From positions 1 through 64,000 of the forward strand of contig JAEXDQ010000030.1 in assembly GCA_023401595.1 (NCBI GenBank): a stretch of DNA of 64,000 nt, read 5' to 3'. The position numbers and the translations under genes are program-made. Position 1 is the stretch's first letter. Each line of letters starts with the position of its first letter. The notes beneath the pieces are model-generated. The model was not told the origin of the DNA. It was given only the letters and a program-made list of their open reading frames with translations, and made no database searches. This DNA is from Spirochaetota bacterium. Its GTDB lineage: Bacteria; Spirochaetota; Spirochaetia; Sphaerochaetales; Sphaerochaetaceae. Positions 34,383 to 41,289 of this stretch are shown here, piece by piece.

Positions 34383-34404
34383 CTCCTTATTGGTTGGTAT
34401 CGGT
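34383..34404. repeat. Cassette boundary repeat, copy A (diverged)
   Basis: CTCCTTATTGGT plus a diverged remainder (TGGTATCGGTCTG) matches the exact 30-nt repeat seen at 35224 and 36011. Read on the minus strand it encodes DTNQ-stop plus a ribosome binding site. Confidence 0.65.
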
Positions 34405-34410
34405 CTGCGG

Positions 34411-34439
34411 TTGCGGATTCCGTACTACCGGTGTATGCT
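34411..34439 (+). promoter_or_regulatory. Leaderless promoter of cassette gene A
   Basis: TTGCGG (34411-34416), 17-nt spacer, TATGCT (34434-34439), then 6 nt to the ATG. Layout and spacer end (CCGGTG before the -10) are the same as in the second cassette. Confidence 0.65.
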
Positions 34440-34445
34440 GTTCGC

Positions 34446-34880
34446 ATGGAACTTGATGTCGTTTATGAAGAACTGGTCGTATTGCTGTATCGCACAGAAG
34501 ATGAACGCGAGAAGATGGGTGTCTCCCATGGAGCTTCTGACCGTGCGTCAAAGAGCATCGAGAACGCGGAGTCAAGGCGCGAGCAGGCCTGGCAGACGGA
34601 GTACAACCATCAGGTGAAGCTACTGCTGTCCCGTTACAAACGCAGGTTGGATGCGTTGACCGCTTCCCAGTTGCTGATGATGCCTTGCCCTCCGAGGGGG
34701 GCGATTGAGGATTTGTCCGATGAAGCTCGCGAAGTTCTTCGTTATCGCATCCAGAGAGGACGGAAGAGGATGTGGGAGAAATACGGACAGCTTCCCCTTG
34801 ATCCTGATTCCCATCTGATTGTCTTTCACGAAAAGGACCGCTGCTACGCTGAATGCATAGGGTTCTTGCTTGCCGATTAG
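34446..34880 (+). CDS. Cassette gene A: unknown protein, antisense to the early operon
   Basis: The 144-residue protein begins MELDVVYEELVVLLYRTED and is helical and charged, with no signal peptide or membrane span. It has no Shine-Dalgarno but its own promoter ends 6 nt before the ATG, so it can be expressed as a leaderless mRNA from the prophage. It is embedded in the leftward early operon and its stop overlaps the stop of the leftward gene 34877-35221 by 4 nt. I recognise no family. Its layout fits a lysogeny-expressed accessory gene, for example for superinfection immunity; that is inference. Confidence 0.65.
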   Translation: MELDVVYEELVVLLYRTEDEREKMGVSHGASDRASKSIENAESRREQAWQTEYNHQVKLLLSRYKRRLDALTASQLLMMPCPPRGAIEDLSDEAREVLRYRIQRGRKRMWEKYGQLPLDPDSHLIVFHEKDRCYAECIGFLLAD

Positions 34881-35221
34881 TCATTGTCTGCCTCTTGGTC
34901 GTATTTCTCGAAGTTTTCCAGAAGCTGCCGCCTGTGGACGTAGTAAGGAGTAATCCTCCCCAACGAAATCGGCGAACGTAGGGGCAGCTGTATCTTCGGA
35001 TGGCAGCCCTTCAGGTACTTTCCAAGGATGTACAGTTCCCGTGATAGCCACGTCTTGTGTGACGCGAGTTCTTTCTCGTAGCGTGCGATTCTCGTCGGCA
35101 TCAACTCGATATCCTTGTGTACAACGAAATAATTCAGCTTTGCGTCCCTGTCTGGATCATGTTCAAGGCTGGCCTTGAACTTCTTGTATTCCGCTATTTC
35201 TTCTTTTGTCTCCGGGTACAT
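34877..35221 (-). CDS. Cassette partner A: unknown early protein
   Basis: The 114-residue protein starts at 35221 with AAGGAGAGAAGAAC upstream, supplied by the boundary repeat. It begins MYPETKEEIAEYKKFKASLE and is helical and basic. No family is recognised. It is convergent with cassette gene A; the two stops overlap. Base composition is more A+T-rich than the transposition genes. Confidence 0.6.
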   Translation of the reverse strand: MYPETKEEIAEYKKFKASLEHDPDRDAKLNYFVVHKDIELMPTRIARYEKELASHKTWLSRELYILGKYLKGCHPKIQLPLRSPISLGRITPYYVHRRQLLENFEKYDQEADND

Positions 35222-35223
35222 GT

Positions 35224-35253
35224 TCTTCTCTCCTTATTGGTCGGTGGTGTCCA
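35224..35253. repeat. Cassette boundary repeat, copy B
   Basis: This 30-nt sequence (TCTTCTCTCCTTATTGGTCG plus GTGGTGTCCA) is identical to the one at 36011-36040. On the minus strand it reads as the codons for DTTDQ, a stop and a GGAGAG ribosome binding site, i.e. a duplicated gene end. Confidence 0.85.
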
Positions 35254-35260
35254 TTTGCGG

Positions 35261-35289
35261 TTGTGCTGACGGGTTTCCCGGTGTATGAT
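35261..35289 (+). promoter_or_regulatory. Leaderless promoter of cassette gene B
   Basis: TTGTGC (35261-35266), 17-nt spacer ending CCCGGTG, TATGAT (35284-35289), then 6 nt to the ATG at 35296. Confidence 0.68.
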
Positions 35290-35295
35290 TCGGGC

Positions 35296-35736
35296 ATGAA
35301 ACGAACAGTGAAATGTATGAACATCTACGAGACCTTCGACTATCTGGTCGAAAAGCTGTTGCTGACTCCATCGGAAGTCGAAGAGAGGCTTGATGGGTTT
35401 GACCCCTTCGTCGAACTATGTGGGGAGCTCCCTGCCGACAAGGATATTCGCATCGCATATCTGGCGAAGTATGAGGATTTCTTGGCGACCCAACTCGTTC
35501 TATATCAGGACCTGATTTCTTCCATCGTTCTTGATAGCTTGAAGTTTTGGCCGAAGAGAGCCCCGAAGAAGCGTTTCGACGTACTTTCCCCTGACCAACT
35601 GTTCTTCCTGGGACAGCATGTTCGTTTGGCACGTGCGAAGCTGAAGGACTATCCCCAGAAAACCATTGCCGAGATGTATGACAGGGAAAAGGACACCTTC
35701 TATCCTCTGGTATTCCTGAAGGTCTTGCTTTTCTAG
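35296..35736 (+). CDS. Cassette gene B: unknown protein, antisense to the early operon
   Basis: The 146-residue protein begins MKRTVKCMNIYETFDYLVEK and is helical, without signal peptide or membrane span; an internal ATG eight codons in is an alternative start. Like cassette gene A it has its own apparently leaderless promoter, opposes the early operon, and its stop overlaps the stop of the leftward partner (35733-36008). The two proteins are not obviously similar in sequence but nearly equal in length. No family is recognised. Confidence 0.66.
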   Translation: MKRTVKCMNIYETFDYLVEKLLLTPSEVEERLDGFDPFVELCGELPADKDIRIAYLAKYEDFLATQLVLYQDLISSIVLDSLKFWPKRAPKKRFDVLSPDQLFFLGQHVRLARAKLKDYPQKTIAEMYDREKDTFYPLVFLKVLLF

Positions 35737-36008
35737 GCATCCCAATCCTCCTTGCCACGGTACGACCTCATGCACACCGCCCGGAACATGTTCTGCCTTA
35801 TCTTGGGAAGCAGGCCGTCCTTGTGTTTCTGCCAGGCCTTGTTGACCAACGCATACTTTTCCGACAGGGGCATGTCCTCGTCCAGTTCCGTTGGCCGGTA
35901 TTTCCAGATCAGTTCCAATGCCTCTTCCTGTCCTGGTAGCGGTGCTTCATCCATGAACCGACAGCACAGTTCGTCCTGCTTGAGCAACATTTCCATTGCC
36001 TTTTCCAT
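35733..36008 (-). CDS. Cassette partner B: unknown early protein
   Basis: The 91-residue protein starts at 36008 with AAGGAGAGAAGAAT upstream. It begins MEKAMEMLLKQDELCCRFMD and is helical; the C-terminal half is basic (RQNMFRAVCMRSYRG). It resembles phage replication-associated small proteins only in composition; no family is recognised. It is convergent with cassette gene B. Confidence 0.6.
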   Translation of the reverse strand: MEKAMEMLLKQDELCCRFMDEAPLPGQEEALELIWKYRPTELDEDMPLSEKYALVNKAWQKHKDGLLPKIRQNMFRAVCMRSYRGKEDWDA

Positions 36009-36010
36009 AT

Positions 36011-36040
36011 TCTTCTCTCCTTATTGGTCGGTGGTGTCCA
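36011..36040. repeat. Cassette boundary repeat, copy C (source copy)
   Basis: This exact 30-nt copy includes the final codons (DTTDQ) and stop of the 259-residue early gene and the ribosome binding site of the next gene. It is probably the original, from which the cassette boundaries were duplicated. Confidence 0.85.
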
Positions 36041-36800
36041 GCATCAGCTGCTGGCTGACGAACCTGGCGACTTCGGCGCGGACGGAGGGCTGGAAGTCCT
36101 CCAGGGCCGCCTCGACGATCATGCACACGCGCATCTGCTCGCGGATGGGGACCTTGTCGCAGGCGATCTTCTGCGCCGCGACGCACTTGGTGTTGAACTC
36201 GACGAGGCCCATGCCGCTGGTTTTCGTCTGGATGCGCCGGCCTATGGCGTCGAGGTATTCGGGGGCGAACAGGCCCAGCTGGCTCCACGACGCGCTGTGG
36301 TCGGGCTCCTGTTCGAGGAGCTTCTGGTAGCGCAGCCACTCCTTGTACTTGACCTCGATTGCGGGTGTCCAGCCTTCGGGTCTCCAGTTTTCGTTTCCTA
36401 CGTGGGAGCGGACCTCCTTGAACATGGCGATGAGCTTGGCCTTGGCCTCTTCCTTGCGCTCCTGTATCTCCTCCTCGGTGAGGAGGCGGTCTTCTTCGGG
36501 GAGGTAGGTCAGAAGATGGCGATTTGCGGTTCTTTTTGTGATGCCGATGTCGTCACAATACCCTTCAAACGTGTGAAGAAAAGTTATATCGTTTTTATTA
36601 AACCTCGGGACATTTGTCCCGAAGTTATATAACTTTTTGTCCGTTCTGGCTCCTTGCTGCGCCAGTGCTTCTTTGGCGGCGTACAGCTCCCGCACGAGGT
36701 CGAGCGTGACCTTGCGGCGCAGGCCGACCAGTTTCTTACCTACCGCGACCGAGTCCTCATATTTCCATGATTTTACCGTCGGCTGTATTTCTTTCGGCAT
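36021..36800 (-). CDS. First early gene: DUF3102-like phage protein
   Basis: The 259-residue protein begins MPKEIQPTVKSWKYEDSVAV. Residues about 35-95 (RELYAAKEALAQQG...FEGYCDDIGITKRTANRHLL) resemble the DUF3102-type layout in which a helical segment is followed by an HTH-like GI-T-RTANR motif. The rest is helical and charged. It is the first gene of the leftward early operon, divergent from the repressor, and starts after AAGGAGGAGCAAGG. Its promoter is repressor-adjacent. A role in early regulation or replication is likely but not shown. Confidence 0.65.
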   Translation of the reverse strand: MPKEIQPTVKSWKYEDSVAVGKKLVGLRRKVTLDLVRELYAAKEALAQQGARTDKKLYNFGTNVPRFNKNDITFLHTFEGYCDDIGITKRTANRHLLTYLPEEDRLLTEEEIQERKEEAKAKLIAMFKEVRSHVGNENWRPEGWTPAIEVKYKEWLRYQKLLEQEPDHSASWSQLGLFAPEYLDAIGRRIQTKTSGMGLVEFNTKCVAAQKIACDKVPIREQMRVCMIVEAALEDFQPSVRAEVARFVSQQLMLDTTDQ

Positions 36801-36914
36801 TATTTTCCTTGCTCCTCCTTATCAACTGCGATATGATGAAATTGCTTTAAATTTAAAGCTCAATTTGAGGGTATCGCATAACGACACAATAGTCAACATC
36901 AAAGTGAGATTTAT
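36801..36914. promoter_or_regulatory. Divergent early/repressor control region with operator
   Basis: Leftward: TTGACT (36896-36891), 17-nt spacer, TACCCT (36873-36868). Just downstream of its start point lies a perfect 16-bp palindrome GCTTTAAATTTAAAGC (36844-36859), a good repressor operator. A weaker rightward TTGAGG/AATAGT pair may serve the repressor. The layout is like a lambda-type switch. Confidence 0.75.
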
Positions 36915-37595
36915 ATGGAAATTTGTGGCAGATTGAAGTTAATAAGAGAACGGAAGCAAGAATCACAAGCCAAATTTGCTAGTAGATTCGGTATGGTTCA
37001 GAATACTTACGGTCAGTACGAGATTGGAAAGCGAGCCATGCCAGACGAGTTTAAACAACAACTTGCTTCAATGGGCGTCAACATGAATTGGCTCATCACC
37101 GGCCAAGGTCCGATGTACCTTGACGGCTCTGATACGGGCGGGACCGCCATCGTCCCGAAAGAGCCCCTGATTCCGAAGGGGTTCGAGGACGCCGTCATGG
37201 TCCCGATGACGAACCTGAAAGTGTCTGCGGGGCCAGGGGAGGAATGGGGGGACGGGGACCTCACCGGGGAACTGGTGCCCGTGCCGAAGAAAATCGCGGC
37301 GAGGTATCCCGGCGTCACGTTCGGGGCGGCGGAGGTCAGGGGGGATTCCATGGTCCCGACCTTGCGCGACGGTGAACCCGCGATCTTCGCCAGGGACTAC
37401 ATCAGGGGCAACGGCGTGTACGTGCTTTCCGTGCACGGGGACCTGCTGGTCAAGCGGCTGTCCTTCAACCAGTTCGAGCAGAAGCTCCAGGTCATCAGCG
37501 ACAACCCCAAGTACCCCATGCGGGAGATTCCCGCCGACATGGAGGGAGTGCGCATACTGGGCAAGGTGCTGATCTGGGTTCATGCGGAGGAATAG
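36915..37595 (+). CDS. CI/LexA-type phage repressor (S24 peptidase)
   Basis: The 226-residue repressor keeps the prophage silent. Residues 4-62 form an XRE-like HTH domain ending in VNMNWLITGQGP. The C-terminal S24 domain has the catalytic dyad S145 (RGDSMVPTL) and K180 (DLLVKRLSF), with a probable autocleavage site A105-G106 in VSAGPG, so induction through RecA after DNA damage is likely. The N-terminal third is more A+T-rich than the rest, which may reflect domain exchange. It is divergent from the early operon. Confidence 0.93.
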   Translation: MEICGRLKLIRERKQESQAKFASRFGMVQNTYGQYEIGKRAMPDEFKQQLASMGVNMNWLITGQGPMYLDGSDTGGTAIVPKEPLIPKGFEDAVMVPMTNLKVSAGPGEEWGDGDLTGELVPVPKKIAARYPGVTFGAAEVRGDSMVPTLRDGEPAIFARDYIRGNGVYVLSVHGDLLVKRLSFNQFEQKLQVISDNPKYPMREIPADMEGVRILGKVLIWVHAEE

Positions 37596-37620
37596 GCGGG
37601 TGTTTACCCGCGGTTTAAAC
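37596..37620 (+). terminator. Hairpin after the repressor gene
   Basis: GCGGGT-GTTT-ACCCGC (37596-37611) is followed by GGTTTAAAC. A weak intrinsic terminator is plausible. Confidence 0.5.
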
Positions 37621-37694
37621 GTGCGTTAAACATGCGCAGGCATGTTGAAGACCGCTCTTGTGGGTGGGGAGAATAAAAGTAAATCGGTCTGTTG

Positions 37695-37728
37695 CTTCTT
37701 CGCTGTACATCATCGCTGGCCGAAGAAG
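37695..37728 (+). promoter_or_regulatory. Inverted repeat overlapping the ribosome binding site
   Basis: CTTCTTCG (37695-37702) pairs perfectly with CGAAGAAG (37721-37728), which overlaps the AAGAAGG ribosome binding site of the secreted-protein gene. It could hold translation low when read as RNA. Confidence 0.45.
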
Positions 37729-37733
37729 GTCGT

Positions 37734-38321
37734 ATGAAAAAAGCGTCTCTTTGTATCGTGGCTCTGTTGTTGGTCTGTTCTTGTGCGTTCGCCGGACCGT
37801 TCGGTATCGAGATGGGGTGGACGGTTCTCGATTTGGAGAAGGCGAACATTCCTTATGAGATGGCGAAAACTCAGAACAATATCACAATATATTATGTCGA
37901 GCCTTCAACCCCTCATCCTTCTTTTGTGGAGTATCTGGTGAGGATGGATGTAACTGATGGGATCTATGATATCAGGGCGATCAGCAACGACATTGAAGAT
38001 TCCGATTTTGGAACGAAGACAAAAGAGGTCTATCACGAAGTCAAAGAGCAAGTTTCATCCACTTATGGGACTCCTGAAGAGTTTGATTTCCTGAAATCAG
38101 GAAGCATTTGGGATGCCCCTGAGGACTGGATGTTTGGCTTATATAAAGGTGACCGCTATCTCGTTTCATTTTGGAATCCAAAAAACGATGTCATTGATAC
38201 AATATCGTTAGAAGCGAAAGGGCTTTCTTCGACAAGCAGCTATGTCGTACTTGGCTACCAGTCTCCAAAAACTGTAGCGATCATCGAGCGCCTGAAGGCC
38301 GCCCAAGCGTCGGTGTTCTGA
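37734..38321 (+). CDS. Secreted accessory protein
   Basis: With the ATG at 37734 the protein has 195 residues. Residues 1-21 form a signal peptide (LLLVCSCAFA, then GPFGIEMG); cleavage after AFA is likely, although Cys residues in the region leave a lipoprotein possible. The mature part (FGIEMGWTVLDLEKANIPYE ... SIWDAPEDWMFGLYKGDRY) resembles a family of small exported proteins of unknown function found near phages and in Proteobacteria; this is from memory and uncertain. It lies between the repressor and lysis genes, in A+T-rich DNA, where lysogenic conversion genes often sit. Confidence 0.7.
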   Translation: MKKASLCIVALLLVCSCAFAGPFGIEMGWTVLDLEKANIPYEMAKTQNNITIYYVEPSTPHPSFVEYLVRMDVTDGIYDIRAISNDIEDSDFGTKTKEVYHEVKEQVSSTYGTPEEFDFLKSGSIWDAPEDWMFGLYKGDRYLVSFWNPKNDVIDTISLEAKGLSSTSSYVVLGYQSPKTVAIIERLKAAQASVF

Positions 38322-38368
38322 GTTGCTTGCATATTACGGTAGATTATAAACTCCAGGAGGATAGGAAC

Positions 38369-39403
38369 ATGTCAGAGGAAAGTAAAAAAAGCGATGTCAC
38401 CGTCAATCAAATGATTGTACACAAAATCATAAAAGCACAAAAGGGAGATGTTACCGTAAAGCTGAGAGAATCGGTATTGCCTATCAACAACAATTCAGTC
38501 CAGTTTGTGGAATCGTTTTCTGAATCCTATCGACTACGTCGTGCCAAGAAAATATATGGTGAGTTCAATCCTGACATGGACAACTACCCTGTAGCCGGAC
38601 ACCTGCGTACATATCTGCATAAAAGAAATTTATTGGACTTTTCCGAGAAGGTCACAAGGAGACTAGAAGCTTTGATCTCAAGGATTCCCATGGCTACCGG
38701 CGGGTACATGTTCTTCATGGACTATTCGTACAAAGAGGAGCCTCATTTTGCGATTCTCATATTAACAAACAAAGGCGGCACGAGCATCGATGATGAAACA
38801 CTCGACATCACCTCTTCCTTGGCTCTGGATATAGATGAAATAAACATGGCGGCTGATATCAAGATAGGTCAATGGCAGGAAGATCAGTATTGCCATACGT
38901 ATCTTTCATTCACACGGGGGAAGAAAGATGTCGCACGGTATTTTTTGGACTGCCTGGGATGTGAAAACCCTCCAAATGGAGCCAAAGCAACTTCAGATTT
39001 CATAAGTGCTTTTGAATCTTTCACTGGGAAAGAGGGTGACGGGTATATAGAAAGTCAAGACGAGCTGATAGAACGGAAGCATATGATTCATTCTCTCATG
39101 AAGAATACCCCACATGAACTATCAATGGATACATTGTTAGGTGTTGCATTTCCTGACGAAGAAACAAGGAGTAAGTTTGAGGCACATATTGAAAGAAATG
39201 GGATCCAACTTCCGGATTTATTTGATCCCGATGGTCGAAGCTACAAACGTCTGGTTGAGTTCAAATACAAGGGTAATGGAATCGAGTTGCATGTTGACAA
39301 CAGTCGCATCTCGGAGTTGATTGGATTCACTGATGATGGTTTCTGCACGATCAAGGATCCTGATATCCAGCAAAGCTTGAAAGAGTATACTGGAAACATA
39401 TGA
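38369..39403 (+). CDS. Nucleoid-associated protein, NdpA/YejK family
   Basis: The 344-residue protein matches the 37-kDa nucleoid-associated protein family: QMIVHKIIKAQKGDVTVKLR at the N-terminus, GGYMFFMDYSY, LDIDEINMAADIKIGQW, the YLSFTRGKKDVARYFLDCLG motif and AFESFTGKEG. YejK in E. coli binds DNA and has been linked to topoisomerase IV. The start follows CCAGGAGGATAGGA. Its stop overlaps the next gene's start by 4 nt, so the pair is coupled. It is a clear outsider: A+T-rich against GC-rich phage neighbours, and not part of a Mu-like core. Host-nucleoid control or phage defence are both open. Confidence 0.87.
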   Translation: MSEESKKSDVTVNQMIVHKIIKAQKGDVTVKLRESVLPINNNSVQFVESFSESYRLRRAKKIYGEFNPDMDNYPVAGHLRTYLHKRNLLDFSEKVTRRLEALISRIPMATGGYMFFMDYSYKEEPHFAILILTNKGGTSIDDETLDITSSLALDIDEINMAADIKIGQWQEDQYCHTYLSFTRGKKDVARYFLDCLGCENPPNGAKATSDFISAFESFTGKEGDGYIESQDELIERKHMIHSLMKNTPHELSMDTLLGVAFPDEETRSKFEAHIERNGIQLPDLFDPDGRSYKRLVEFKYKGNGIELHVDNSRISELIGFTDDGFCTIKDPDIQQSLKEYTGNI

Positions 39404-40644
39404 AAGACGACATACTAAAACTAATACAAGATGCGGACAAGATTGATTCCGGAGGAGAAAGCCATAACATTCTCTTGACGTTCAATTCAGGATTGGAGCT
39501 TTCCCGGTTGGGCACTCTACAATCTTTGTTGGCTACCGATGAAGACCCAGTGAGAGCAGAGCAGATACCAGTCAAGGATTTTTCGCTGACAACGACTGGG
39601 AAAACCGAGATCGCTTTTTCATCTGAAGAGCTAAAAAAACTGTCGTTTTATTTTGTCAAGGATATGGATACGTATTGTGACAATCTTGCAAACAACCTGC
39701 TTCCTAATGGCTGGCTTGACAAGAGAGTCTCTGACCGGATTGTTGTATTCTCGAACTGGAACCAGTCGGGGAAGGTTGTTTCATGTGTTTCTGGCGTTTG
39801 CCAAGATGAGATATGTAGGATTGAAAACATATTCAAGTGCTTTAATCATGTAAAGATACTTGCGGATGCGTCAAATGACCATACACTTTACTTTTTTATC
39901 GACAAGGTTCTGGAATTCAAAGGGTATAAATTTACGTATGATTATTGCCAAGCCACTTTCACTACAGACGCGGATGTTTTCATCAAGTATTTTGACACTA
40001 CAGGTGAACATTTCGAGGAAAAGAAAGCCTGTTTTAAACAACAGTTGGAGGATACACTCAGAGGCTTCACCGCAGTTGAGTGTCCTTCCCTCCTGATGGC
40101 TAGATTTGACGAGATTTTCAAAAATACCGGTTATGCTTATCAACGATATGTCTGCCGGCAATCGATCGACAAACTGGATGCGCTGTTGAGGGAAAAAGCA
40201 ACTGAATTCCTTAGCCAAACACAAAGCATTCTCAGCTCAATGACCGCCGAGATTGGAGTTGTCGCAGGTAATATTCTCGGACTCGCAAGTCTTGACTACT
40301 CTCATCTTAATTCGGTGAAAAACTGGATGCTTTTCGTCTGTGTCTTTCTTGTCAACATGATATTTGTATTGTTTAGCCAGACAAGACTTTCGGATTTGAA
40401 AAGTTTAAAAACTGACCTTGAAAAACAAGAGGCTGTTTTATTGGATGACGCTGATGACAAAGGCAAGGGGAAGATCAATGATCGATTCGTCGAATTTTAT
40501 GAACGGATACGATTGATCCGCAGAAATTGGATAGCTTCTTGCTGGCTTGTCTGGATACCTTTAGCCTTGATTGCGTCGGTCTGCATTGTACAAATAATAA
40601 AAAGATGGACGGAAAGTTATTTCCGTATGTTTTGGTTTTTATAA
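39400..40644 (+). CDS. Unknown protein with two C-terminal membrane spans, partner of the NdpA-like gene
   Basis: The 414-residue protein has a large soluble part (1-300) without a motif I recognise, then two transmembrane spans (about 309-326 and 378-400) joined by a charged loop of about 50 residues. It is rich in Cys (about 11) and starts in a 4-nt overlap with the NdpA-like gene. A DNA-binding protein coupled to a membrane effector is a layout seen in several two-gene antiphage systems; no family match is claimed. It ends 4 nt before a leftward terminator-like hairpin. Confidence 0.72.
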   Translation: MKDDILKLIQDADKIDSGGESHNILLTFNSGLELSRLGTLQSLLATDEDPVRAEQIPVKDFSLTTTGKTEIAFSSEELKKLSFYFVKDMDTYCDNLANNLLPNGWLDKRVSDRIVVFSNWNQSGKVVSCVSGVCQDEICRIENIFKCFNHVKILADASNDHTLYFFIDKVLEFKGYKFTYDYCQATFTTDADVFIKYFDTTGEHFEEKKACFKQQLEDTLRGFTAVECPSLLMARFDEIFKNTGYAYQRYVCRQSIDKLDALLREKATEFLSQTQSILSSMTAEIGVVAGNILGLASLDYSHLNSVKNWMLFVCVFLVNMIFVLFSQTRLSDLKSLKTDLEKQEAVLLDDADDKGKGKINDRFVEFYERIRLIRRNWIASCWLVWIPLALIASVCIVQIIKRWTESYFRMFWFL

Positions 40645-40647
40645 AAA

Positions 40648-40675
40648 CGGGAGCGACCGATATCTGCCGCTCCCG
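40648..40675 (-). terminator. Hairpin terminator, oriented leftward
   Basis: CGGGAGCG/CGCTCCCG (8 bp, loop 12) has a T run only on the minus strand (GTTTTTAT), so it would stop leftward transcription; rightward it may act only weakly. Confidence 0.6.
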
Positions 40676-40799
40676 CCCGCCCCAGGAAGGACGTCTCCCT
40701 CACTGGGGCGTATTCTATATCACCTACAATGGGTTTTCCTGCCTACATCCATATCCTAGCATATCCTTTCCTCGGTAATCGCAGACCGTGAACCCCTAC

Positions 40800-40828
40800 G
40801 ATTCCCTCCCATCCGCCTTTGCTACCCT
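40800..40828 (+). promoter_or_regulatory. Putative phage late promoter 1
   Basis: CTAC-GATTCC (hexamer 40800-40805), 17-nt spacer, TACCCT (40823-40828). The same arrangement recurs at 41740, 47388 and 57259. Confidence 0.65.
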
Positions 40829-40854
40829 ATCCCTATCTCAGATAGGAGGGTAGC
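40821..40854. promoter_or_regulatory. Palindrome over the late promoter and ribosome binding site
   Basis: GCTACCCT (40821-40828) pairs with AGGGTAGC (40847-40854), and inside lies CTATCT-C-AGATAG (40833-40845). The outer arms cover the -10 box and the Shine-Dalgarno of the holin gene; it could be an activator/repressor site or an mRNA hairpin. Confidence 0.55.
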
Positions 40855-40855
40855 C

Positions 40856-41140
40856 ATGAACTATCTCAAACCAGAACTTCTCATCCTCGTCCCGCTCCTG
40901 ATCGGGCTCGGGCGCATCGTCAAGCAGAGGATGGGCGACGCCAAGTGGGTGCCGCTGATCCTGCTCGCGACGTCCGTCCTGGTCGCCACGGCCTACGGCT
41001 TCATCGTCACGCCCCGCACCGGCTGGCGCATGGCGCTGGACGCCGTGGTCATCACCGGGCTCTGCCACGGAGCGGTCGCCGCGTTCAGCGCGATGGGCCT
41101 GTACGACACCGCAAAGTCGGCGCGGAAGGAGGCCCTATGA
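40856..41140 (+). CDS. Phage holin
   Basis: The 94-residue protein begins MNYLKPELLILVPLLIGLGR and has three hydrophobic spans (about residues 6-20, 31-50, 61-80), as in a family of siphophage holins with the PEL-L-LVP start. Holins form pores in the inner membrane at the time of lysis. It is the first gene after late promoter 1 and overlaps the next start (ATGA). No endolysin gene is recognisable beside it. Confidence 0.75.
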   Translation: MNYLKPELLILVPLLIGLGRIVKQRMGDAKWVPLILLATSVLVATAYGFIVTPRTGWRMALDAVVITGLCHGAVAAFSAMGLYDTAKSARKEAL

Positions 41141-41289
41141 GAAAGGATCATCCCCGATACGCCCGGGCTGGAAGACAGGGGGACAACCCATGCCGCAAAG
41201 GATACCACAAGGGCTGCGCCTATGGCGGCAAGACAAAGAGCATCCCCGCGGAGGGGGCGAAGGAGCGTGCATGTGGAGACGAACGTTAG
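41137..41289 (+). CDS. 50-residue Cys/Gly-rich phage protein
   Basis: This frame starts in an ATGA overlap with the holin gene. The peptide begins MRKDHPRYARAGRQGDNPCRKGYHKGCAYGGK (first 20 residues MRKDHPRYARAGRQGDNPCR) and is strongly basic with three Cys. No family is recognised. Coupling and position in the lysis cassette support a real gene, but it is short. Confidence 0.5.
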   Translation: MRKDHPRYARAGRQGDNPCRKGYHKGCAYGGKTKSIPAEGAKERACGDER

